Of a DNA stretch of 8,487 bases, positions 1 through 6,082 are shown piece after piece; within the stretch, counting starts at the first letter, position 1; the number at the start of each line of letters is the position of its first letter. The translations under genes and the position numbers were made by a program. The DNA is from JBJXFY01 sp046155815 (lineage in GTDB: Bacteria > Verrucomicrobiota > Verrucomicrobiia > Limisphaerales > CAIMTB01). Below the pieces are notes generated by a model. It saw only the letters and a program-made list of their open reading frames with translations, was not told the origin of the DNA and did no database searches. The DNA is taken from contig JBJXFY010000094.1 in the NCBI GenBank assembly GCA_046155815.1, positions 1-8,487 of the forward strand, in the 5' to 3' direction.

Positions 1-117
1 GATCGCGCCCAGCCGCAGGAAGGTCCACAGCAGGGGCAGCTTGAGGATCGCCGCGGCCACGATCAGCCAGCCGAGCCAGTTCGCGGCGGTCGCGGCGGCG
101 CTGCGGGGTTCGTTCAT
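1..117 (-). CDS. N-terminus of a small membrane protein (partial, cut by left edge)
   Basis: Reading leftward from an ATG at 117-115, 39 codons stay open to the window edge. The peptide begins MNEPRSAAATAANWLGWL and has a hydrophobic stretch at about residues 14-34 (WLGWLIVAAAILKLPLLWTF), which looks like a first transmembrane helix or an uncleaved signal anchor. Codon use is GC-rich like the rest of the chromosome and unlike the AT-richer gene next to it. No clear Shine-Dalgarno sequence precedes the ATG. No family can be named from so short a piece. The open frame, the ATG and the membrane-like composition support a real gene, but a chance frame in GC-rich DNA cannot be excluded. Confidence 0.45.
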   Translation of the reverse strand, partial: MNEPRSAAATAANWLGWLIVAAAILKLPLLWTFLRLGAI

Positions 118-177
118 CGCGGGAGAAGAGCTGGGACGGTCGCCCCGCCGCGAGCGCGAAGTGCAGGATAAAGCATG

Positions 178-840
178 TCATTGAACTGCTTTCGAGAGTG
201 CAAACACGAGTGCACGATTGCCGCTCAATGAGGCGTTGATCATATCATGAATAATCCTTGTGGCGTCGCCACAGGTGCCAATCCATCCGGAAGAAATAAG
301 AGGGAAGAACTCCGTATTGCTGAACCATCGTTCAACATTGGCTTCGGTGAGGCGGCGGCCGCCCGAAGGGCCCATCGATGAAGGATCGGATTTCAATAGG
401 TCTAAGTACGATGCTGGCACGTACCAACCCTTAAACAGCGATTTAGAATGCGGATCTGACACTTCATTCTGGCAGAATTTGATGAAGAATGATTCGATGC
501 CAAGGCGATAATCATATATCTGAGAGGGGACTTCGTGTGTATTACGGCTATTCTTGAAATGTGATATGGATTCCAACTGCTTTTCAAGCTGCCTGTCGTT
601 CAAGTCAAATCCCCAACCGTCATCATAACGCTTAAGTCGTTTGTATTGTATCAATGTGCATGAAGAATATGCAGATTGATGCAGAATAAGATCTACGCCC
701 AAGCACTCTTCAAGTGGCCTTTGATGCGCATTTATTACAGTTAGCCTATGAAGCGACTGATCCTTTGTTGCTTGACGTTCGAATTGTATCACTCCACCTC
801 CACAGTGCTTTAGCAAGCTCCATCCGGGTATGTTCTGCAT
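178..840 (-). CDS. Downstream fragment of the broken gene (220 residues from the first ATG)
   Basis: This is the part an annotator would call if translation restarted at the first ATG after the TAG. It holds the block RPLEECLGVDLIL, then IQYKR (fragment residues Glu44/Glu45, Asp50, Gln65, Lys67), the possible PD-(D/E)XK core, and a C-terminal part with GWIGTCGDATRIIHDMI. No ATG, GTG or TTG lies between the TAG and 840, although the frame is open and protein-like there, so 840 is probably an internal Met and not the native start. No Shine-Dalgarno sequence is evident upstream of 840. It is best read as the C-terminal half of the broken gene. Confidence 0.5.
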   Translation of the reverse strand: MQNIPGWSLLKHCGGGVIQFERQATKDQSLHRLTVINAHQRPLEECLGVDLILHQSAYSSCTLIQYKRLKRYDDGWGFDLNDRQLEKQLESISHFKNSRNTHEVPSQIYDYRLGIESFFIKFCQNEVSDPHSKSLFKGWYVPASYLDLLKSDPSSMGPSGGRRLTEANVERWFSNTEFFPLISSGWIGTCGDATRIIHDMINASLSGNRALVFALSKAVQ

Positions 841-1011
841 TTCGTATGTCAGGATTTCAGATTCAAGGCTCTTCGCGCCTTCAAAATTGAGCTCGAACGG
901 AACACCCCGGCTGAGAAATTGTCGATCGAGTACTGGTAAGTAAGAAGCTCGATTGAACCCTGAGCACTCTAAGGCAGTACCTGTGGCGTCCCACTGCTCA
1001 GCGATAAGGTA

Positions 1012-1506
1012 CTAAACTGCATTGGACGGTGTATGACCAATTTCGGTTTGCTGCGTTCGGAGTTCTTTGATCTCGGCTGCTGCTTCAGGACGTTTGCGTT
1101 GTATCCATGACAATGCACCTTGCCAATCTGCAGGATCGAGTCGGCTCTCGCGCTCATGGTAGGCAATTTCAAAGGCATCGCGCAGCGGGGCAGGACAGTC
1201 GGCGTCTGTCCAATTTAGGTCGTCAAGTCCGGCATAATCAAAAAACGTTCCTCGGCAGCGTGCCGATTCGCTCTTGGCGTTGACGCCAAATCTACCGAGC
1301 CAGATGGAATGCAAGACGCCATACCGGAGCGACAAGAGACAGATCTCATTGCCCCGTGGCGCAGTATCGCGATTACTAAGGCTGGTACTAAATCGCTTTT
1401 CTTCTGCTATGCGCTGAGCGATTTCTTCAGCTTCTCCCGGAAGCGCGATGTATATCACTAGGCCGCCGTACTGAAGCAGTGCTTGCGCATGAAGCTCGTA
1501 CGACAC
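1012..1506 (-). CDS. Upstream fragment of the broken gene (164 residues, ends at the TAG)
   Basis: If the TAG at 1012-1014 is a true stop, this is the product that would be made. It starts with GTG at 1506-1504 and no recognisable Shine-Dalgarno sequence precedes it. The peptide has an apolar start (YGGLVIYIALPGEAEEI), a Trp/Asp-rich middle and a charged helical C-terminal part (RPEAAAEIKELRTQQTEIG). It carries none of the putative nuclease residues, which lie after the stop. I know no function for it alone. G+C (30/60 at 1081-1140) lies between that of the downstream half and that of the chromosome. It begins 63 bases after the stop of the TIM-barrel gene on the same strand, so it could be read from that gene's transcript. 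Confidence 0.5.
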   Translation of the reverse strand: MSYELHAQALLQYGGLVIYIALPGEAEEIAQRIAEEKRFSTSLSNRDTAPRGNEICLLSLRYGVLHSIWLGRFGVNAKSESARCRGTFFDYAGLDDLNWTDADCPAPLRDAFEIAYHERESRLDPADWQGALSWIQRKRPEAAAEIKELRTQQTEIGHTPSNAV

Positions 1507-1569
1507 GTGGAATCGTTGGAGGAGGTTTGCCGAGGCCGTTGTGCTTTGTGCTGTAGCTCAAGCCGGGCT

Positions 1570-2631
1570 TTACTCCCTCCACCCATGGTTCTCCCGCACC
1601 TGGATCATCGCCGCGAGGATGTTGTTCCACGTCTCGGGCTGCATCATCAGATCGTTGGGGAACATGCAGCCATCCCAGCAGATGTGGCGGGTCTTCTTCG
1701 TGACCTTGCCCTCGTCGTCGCGGAGCCAGTAGCCGGCGTCGCGGGCCACGTTCAGCTTGCCGTTCGGGTCGTTCACCGGGCAGTGCTTGCCGGTCTTCTC
1801 GTGGTCGCCGGAGCCCTTCACGGTCGCGTCGTTCTGCGCGACGTGGAAATCAATCGTCCACGGACGCAGCGCGGCGGTCATCTTCTTCATGGCCTTGTGG
1901 AAGGCCTCCGGCTCCCAGTGGAAGTCCTCGGGCACGATGCGGTGGGTGGCGGGCGCGTTGTAGCCCAGCGTGTAGAGCAGCGTGTGCGCCATGTCGGCCT
2001 GGAAGCCGACGACCTTCGGCATGCCGGTTTCCTCGAGGGTCTGGATCATGTACTTCCACGAGTGCATGCCGCCCCAGCAGATCTCGCCCTCGGCGGCGAG
2101 GCGCTCGCCGTGGTCCTTCGCGACCTTGCCTCCCTCGCGGAAGGTCTTGGCGATGAGCTTGGTGCTGCCCTTGGGATCCTTGTCCCAGTCCGTGACGCCG
2201 GCGGCGGAGTCAATGCGCACGATGCCGTGGGGGCGCACGCCGAGCTCGCGGAGCCGCTGCGCGATGCGGCAGGCCTTGCGCACGGCGGTGACCCAGTTGG
2301 CGCGCTTGGTCTCGTCGCCCATCGCGGAGCCGTCGAACCACACGGGCGCCACGACGGAGCCGACGGCGAAGCCCTTCTGCTGGATCTTGTCGGCGAGCTT
2401 CCGGATGCCGTCGTCGGTGATGGCTATGTCCACATGCGGGTTGTAGAGGAAGAGGTCCACGCCCTCGAACTTCTGCCCGTTGACCTCGGCCTTGGCGGTC
2501 AGGTCGAGCATGGTGTCGAGGTCAATCGAAGGCTCGGCGCCGGGGCCGCCCTTGCCGACGAGGCCGGGCCACATGGCGTTGTGGAGCTTGGGGAAGTTGT
2601 TGGCGGCGGGGGCGGCGTTTTTCCGGTTCAT
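1570..2631 (-). CDS. Xylose-isomerase-like TIM-barrel protein (sugar isomerase/epimerase family)
   Basis: This 353-residue protein belongs to the broad xylose isomerase-like TIM-barrel superfamily (AP endonuclease 2 fold). Members isomerise or epimerise sugars, or act on related polyols, using a divalent metal. Candidate metal and active-site residues are placed as expected along the barrel: Glu183 (EGEICWGG), Asp213 and His216 (FQADMAHT), Asp261 and His263 (DFHVAQND), and His283 in KTGKHCPVNDPNGKLN. There is no signal peptide or membrane segment, so it is probably cytoplasmic. ATG at 2631 gives a plausible N-terminus, though no clear Shine-Dalgarno sequence is present. It lies downstream of carH on the same strand, 262 bases away and beyond a hairpin, so it is probably a separate transcript. 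The substrate cannot be told from sequence. Similar proteins are common in Verrucomicrobiota and Planctomycetota, often near sugar-oxidising dehydrogenases, none of which is seen here. Confidence 0.85.
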   Translation of the reverse strand: MNRKNAAPAANNFPKLHNAMWPGLVGKGGPGAEPSIDLDTMLDLTAKAEVNGQKFEGVDLFLYNPHVDIAITDDGIRKLADKIQQKGFAVGSVVAPVWFDGSAMGDETKRANWVTAVRKACRIAQRLRELGVRPHGIVRIDSAAGVTDWDKDPKGSTKLIAKTFREGGKVAKDHGERLAAEGEICWGGMHSWKYMIQTLEETGMPKVVGFQADMAHTLLYTLGYNAPATHRIVPEDFHWEPEAFHKAMKKMTAALRPWTIDFHVAQNDATVKGSGDHEKTGKHCPVNDPNGKLNVARDAGYWLRDDEGKVTKKTRHICWDGCMFPNDLMMQPETWNNILAAMIQVRENHGWRE

Positions 2632-2893
2632 GGCAGGCAGGGGGAATTCGCCGTGAGGCTAGCGGGCGGACGGCGTGGCGGCCAAGGGCGAAGTCGCCGA
2701 AGCGGGGTCCTCAATCCTTCGGTTTTTGCGATTCCCGTTCCTTTCCTGCCGTCGTTGGGGCCATCAAGCGTTAGAGCCCCTGAAGGCGGGAAACATCCTG
2801 TTTTCCCGCCCGAACCTGATTTTCGTGCGGAACGAATATGCCCGGATGGATGCGTACTTCGGGCGGCCACCCGGCCGGCGCTCGTTCGCAGGG
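2632..2893. other. Intergenic region between carH and the TIM-barrel gene
   Basis: Apart from the hairpin at 2785-2810, I see no gene, repeat or convincing promoter here. It should hold the promoter for the TIM-barrel gene on the minus strand; no -35/-10 pair close to consensus stands out, and the ATG at 2631 has no Shine-Dalgarno sequence before it. Confidence 0.4.
2785..2810 (-). terminator. Hairpin downstream of carH, terminator-like
   Basis: A perfect 9-bp inverted repeat (GGCGGGAAA at 2785-2793, TTTCCCGCC at 2802-2810) encloses an 8-base loop. It lies about 85 bases past the carH stop on the minus strand and before the TIM-barrel gene. No run of T follows it on the minus strand, so it is not a textbook intrinsic terminator. 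It may end transcription weakly, protect a 3' end, or work with Rho. Confidence 0.45.
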
Positions 2894-3883
2894 TCAGGCG
2901 GTGACGGTCGCCGGCGCTGGCAAGCGGAGCTCGTCCAGCGCACCGGCCAATTCGTCCAGGCTTTCCGGCCGCTGGGCGCCGATCCGGTGCAGAGTGTCCG
3001 AGTACGCGCCGGCAGCCCGGCCTCCGGCGAGCACGGTCACATCGGTCGGCAGCAGTCCGCGCAGGTGCTGGAGTTCGCCGGCCAGGCGGGCGTCGTCCGG
3101 AGGATAGATGATGCTGAGGATGACGGCGCGGGCTTGGTTCTGGAGGGCCGCACCCGCGATCTCGGCGGCGGGAAGGCTGGTGCCGAGATACACGACATGC
3201 CAGCCAAGGTTCCGAGCGAGCGCGGAAACCATCACGGCACCGAGCTCATGGAGCTGGCCGGAAGGTGTCGCCACAATCGCGCAGGGGCCGTCCGCGCTGT
3301 CGGCGTAGGGCCGTGCGTGTCGGGCGAGGAAGCCACGGATCAGAGCGGTCGCAAAATGTTCATGGGCGGCGGTGAGCTGGCCGGATTGCCAGAGGTTGCC
3401 GAGCTCGACCGCCAACGGACTGATCAGACGAACGAGGAGGCCGTTGTGGCCATGCTGGACCTCGCCGCGCTTCAGCACGACCTCCAGCCCTTCCGCGTCG
3501 AAACGCCGGGTCGCTTCCACGGCCTCGCGCACCAAGTCAGCCGAGCTCGCCGCGTCGCCGCGGCGCGATCGCGAACCTGCGCCCCGCTCGGCCTCGGTCT
3601 TTGGGGCGGGGGAGGAAAACGCCACTTCGCCGCCGCCGGCAGCGATCACCCGCCGCAGCTCGTCGTTCGGGAGCGGGGCGAGGTTACGGATGGTGCTGCC
3701 CGCGGCGGTAGCCTGGGCGAGGAGGCGGAGCCGTTCGATGTCCTCGGCCGAATAGAGCCGGCGATTGGACTCCGTGCGGTTGGGCGAAACCGCCCCGTAG
3801 CGCTTCTCCCACATGCGGATGACGTGGGCGGTCAACCCCGTCATGCGGGAGGCAACTTGGATTGGATGGATATTCAACGCCAC
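2894..3883 (-). CDS. carH: CarH/LitR-type MerR regulator with cobalamin-binding photosensor domain
   Basis: This 329-residue protein has a MerR winged-helix DNA-binding domain at about residues 4-70 (VASRMTGLTAHVIRMWEKRYG, then RRLYSAEDIERL). A linker of about 45 residues leads to a cobalamin-binding half: a helical bundle at about 115-190 and a Rossmann-like domain at about 200-320. The bundle carries Trp165 followed after nine residues by Glu175-His176, the Wx9EH signature of B12-dependent CarH photoreceptors. The Rossmann part has GQLHELG with His212 as the expected lower axial cobalt ligand, and LAGG at 286-289. The usual Glu of ExHxxG is Gln210. In characterised CarH proteins, adenosylcobalamin drives tetramer formation and operator binding in the dark, and light breaks the tetramer. 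The start is GTG at 3883; a TAA in frame at 3895-3893 leaves only three codons of possible extension. The gene is divergent from a sigma factor and carotenoid genes, its expected targets. The family call is strong; light control is inferred. Confidence 0.9.
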   Translation of the reverse strand: MALNIHPIQVASRMTGLTAHVIRMWEKRYGAVSPNRTESNRRLYSAEDIERLRLLAQATAAGSTIRNLAPLPNDELRRVIAAGGGEVAFSSPAPKTEAERGAGSRSRRGDAASSADLVREAVEATRRFDAEGLEVVLKRGEVQHGHNGLLVRLISPLAVELGNLWQSGQLTAAHEHFATALIRGFLARHARPYADSADGPCAIVATPSGQLHELGAVMVSALARNLGWHVVYLGTSLPAAEIAGAALQNQARAVILSIIYPPDDARLAGELQHLRGLLPTDVTVLAGGRAAGAYSDTLHRIGAQRPESLDELAGALDELRLPAPATVTA

Positions 3884-3889
3884 GGATCG

Positions 3890-3899
3890 AAGTTAGACA
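3890..3899 (+). repeat. AAGTTNGACA repeat, copy 1 (AAGTTAGACA)
   Basis: This copy overlaps the left arm of the inverted repeat next to the carH start. It matches the copies at 3922 and 4089 at nine of ten positions. It begins 32 bases before copy 2, about three helical turns. Confidence 0.5.
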
Positions 3900-3911
3900 C
3901 GGGTTGTCTAA
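3893..3911. promoter_or_regulatory. Perfect inverted repeat, candidate CarH operator
   Basis: TTAGACA and TGTCTAA form perfect 7-bp arms around the 5-base spacer CGGGT, a 19-base dyad. The near arm lies 9 bases upstream of the carH GTG, so a protein bound here would block carH transcription or translation initiation. The size suits a MerR-family dimer site, but MerR activators usually bind between -35 and -10, while CarH acts as a repressor. Assignment to CarH rests on position and on sharing the TTNGACA half-site with the other copies in this region. Confidence 0.5.
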
Positions 3912-3921
3912 AAAGCAACAC

Positions 3922-3931
3922 AAGTTTGACA
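3922..3931 (+). repeat. AAGTTNGACA repeat, copy 2 (AAGTTTGACA)
   Basis: It is identical to the copy at 4089-4098 and contains the -35 consensus TTGACA at 3926-3931. No acceptable -10 element follows at 16-18 bases on the plus strand, so it reads better as a protein-binding site than as a promoter. Confidence 0.5.
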
Positions 3932-4088
3932 TGGAATGCCTTGGTGTGCGACTTGGGCTCGCGCTGGGAGGGCCCCTTTTGTGACTGAAATCCAAATAAA
4001 TTGGCATTTATGAACACTCCTGGCCGCAACGTCGTCCACGTGGTCGGACATGACGACTTCGACAAAAGCGACCCTCAATATTAAACAA

Positions 4089-4098
4089 AAGTTTGACA
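4089..4098 (+). promoter_or_regulatory. AAGTTNGACA repeat, copy 3, with candidate -35 (TTGACA) for the sigma operon
   Basis: AAGTTTGACA contains a perfect TTGACA at 4093-4098, oriented toward the sigma gene. The best -10 at a 17-base gap is CAAACT (4116-4121), only three of six matches to TATAAT, so the promoter is weak, needs another sigma factor, or is misplaced. A repressor bound to the shared 10-mer would cover the -35, which matches how CarH acts in Thermus. The putative -10 overlaps a TTTGC/GCAAA inverted repeat at 4106-4119. Confidence 0.35.
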
Positions 4099-4239
4099 GA
4101 AGTTATTTGCATCAGCAAACTGCTGCCCGTGATGAAGCCTCGACTCCTCCGCATTGCAGCCGCCTCTCGGACTGGCGCTGGCCAGGCTGAAACCTAGCAA
4201 CCCGTCGATTCCAAATCCTCATTTGAACCCTCCCCGATC

Positions 4240-5253
<1,014 letters not shown>

Positions 5254-5273
5254 ATCTCCCACCGTGGATCTCG

Positions 5274-6011
5274 ATGAGTCCGGCAGCAGGCCATCTCGTC
5301 TTTGGCGCCAACGGTGACATTGGCTCGGCCCTTGCCCGCCGGCTGCACGCTTCCGGCTCCCGCCTCGCGTTGGCCGGCCGCAACGAGGCTGGCCTTGCCG
5401 CCCTCGGTGCTGAGCTGGAAGCGCCTTGGCTCCTGTGCGACTGCACGATGCCGGCCGAGGTGGACGCCGCCGTGGCCAAGGCCCATGACCTCCACGGCCG
5501 GCTGGATGGCGTCGCGCACTGCGTCGGCTCCATCCTGCTCAAGCCCGCCCATCTGACCACCGACGGGGACTGGGCCGCCACCTTGGCCGTCAACCTCACC
5601 AGCGCCTTCCACGTCGTCCGCGCCGCGGCACGTCTGATGGGCCGGACGGGCGGCTCCGTGGTGCTGGTCTCCACCGTTGCCGCGCAGCGGGGGCTCGCCA
5701 ATCACGAGGCCATCGCGGCCGCGAAATCCGGCGTCGAGGGGCTGATGCGCGCCGCCGCGGCCACCTACGCGCGGCAGGGGCTGCGCTTCAATGCCGTCGC
5801 GCCCGGCCTCACGCGCACGAAGCTTGCGCAGGCCATCACCGGCAACGAAGCGGCGCTGAAGTACTCCACCGCCCTGCACCCGCTGGGACGCATCGGCGAG
5901 CCGGAGGACGTGGCGTCGGCCATCGCGTGGCTCCTCGCGCCGGAGCAGGCGTGGATCACCGGGCAGGTGATCGCGGTGGATGGCGGCCTCAGCCGCGTCC
6001 AAGCGCGTTGA
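5274..6011 (+). CDS. SDR-fold oxidoreductase-like protein lacking the catalytic tyrosine
   Basis: This 245-residue protein is a classical-length short-chain dehydrogenase/reductase. The cofactor loop is FGANGDIG (10-17) in place of TGxxxGIG, with NAD(P)-binding Arg36-Asn37 after the second strand. Asn107 (NLTSAF), Ser133-Thr134 (LVSTVAAQ), Lys151 (HEAIAAAKSG) and the APGLTRT loop (176-182) follow in order, and the C-terminus has the family's ITGQVIAVDGG. The residue four before Lys151, normally the catalytic Tyr of YxxxK, is Ile147. Normal reduction or oxidation chemistry is therefore doubtful; it may use another residue, bind a ligand, or act as a partner protein. I recall homologues with the same HEAIAAAK block, so the change looks like a subfamily trait. 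It lies between the sigma gene (20-base gap) and the carotenoid desaturase (71-base gap), suggesting a role in light response or pigment formation. Its substrate is unknown. ATG at 5274 has no clear Shine-Dalgarno sequence. Confidence 0.88.
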   Translation: MSPAAGHLVFGANGDIGSALARRLHASGSRLALAGRNEAGLAALGAELEAPWLLCDCTMPAEVDAAVAKAHDLHGRLDGVAHCVGSILLKPAHLTTDGDWAATLAVNLTSAFHVVRAAARLMGRTGGSVVLVSTVAAQRGLANHEAIAAAKSGVEGLMRAAAATYARQGLRFNAVAPGLTRTKLAQAITGNEAALKYSTALHPLGRIGEPEDVASAIAWLLAPEQAWITGQVIAVDGGLSRVQAR

Positions 6012-6082
6012 TGAGTTTTCCGGCCGGCCCAGAATCGGATGGCCGTGCCGAAAAACGGGAATAAGCTTTAGGAATTACGGAC

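Larger units (their letters stand above)
178..1506 (-). pseudogene. Broken gene for a ~442-residue protein, possible PD-(D/E)XK nuclease-like; one in-frame amber stop
   Basis: Two open segments, 1506-1015 and 1011-181, lie in the same frame and are separated only by TAG at 1012-1014; the final stop is TGA at 180-178. The 57 codons between the TAG and the first ATG of the second segment (840) read as ordinary protein (for example IAEQWDATGTALECSGFNR) and join smoothly to the part after 840. From memory, hypothetical proteins of about 400-440 residues share this whole layout, including the GVDLI...QYK block. In full-length numbering that block has Glu266/267, Asp272, Gln287 and Lys289, which fits the E-D-QxK pattern of Mrr-like PD-(D/E)XK nucleases. 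This is a weak assignment. The start used is GTG at 1506; the frame is open upstream only to TGA at 1560-1558, so the N-terminus may be trimmed. The region is AT-richer than its surroundings (24/60 G+C at 541-600 against 42/60 at 4501-4560), which suggests horizontal transfer. A sequencing error at the TAG, or readthrough, would make it a normal gene. Confidence 0.6.
3884..4239. promoter_or_regulatory. Divergent intergenic control region between carH and the sigma-factor operon
   Basis: These 356 bases hold no convincing gene; short frames across them show no family resemblance. The region is AT-richer in two patches, near 3890-3931 and 3990-4120. It must hold the promoters for carH (leftward) and for the sigma/SDR/crt run (rightward). 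Visible elements are an inverted repeat at 3893-3911, copies of AAGTTNGACA at 3890-3899, 3922-3931 and 4089-4098, a weaker TTCGACA at 4058-4064, an 8-bp palindrome CCACGTGG at 4036-4043, and TTTGC/GCAAA arms at 4106-4119. The last 140 bases would be a long 5' leader for the sigma gene if the TTGACA at 4093 is its -35 element. Confidence 0.7.

Noticed and set aside
1483..2904. A 473-codon plus-strand frame across the TIM-barrel gene
   Set aside because: It is the antisense image of the GC-rich minus-strand gene: low complexity in His, Val, Leu, Gly and Arg, no domain resemblance, and it runs over the end of an unrelated gene.
2675..3988. A 437-codon plus-strand frame across carH
   Set aside because: It is antisense to a gene with clear MerR and cobalamin domains; the translation is Arg/Gly/Ala-rich without recognisable motifs.
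3996..4011. ATAAAT/ATTTAT inverted repeat as a terminator or operator
   Set aside because: The arms are only 6 bp and AT-rich, with no T-run or partner site; weak evidence.
4036..4043. CCACGTGG palindrome as an operator
   Set aside because: An 8-bp palindrome is expected by chance at this GC and has no second copy in the intergenic region.
4169..4203. SAM-I-like riboswitch core in the sigma leader
   Set aside because: Only short consensus strings match. I cannot build the closing helix or the GGTGC..AATTCC part, and a sigma gene is not a usual SAM-I target.
6012..6082. A separate promoter before the desaturase
   Set aside because: No -35/-10 pair near consensus was found in the 71 bases; GGCCGGCC and nearby GC-rich arms pair only imperfectly.
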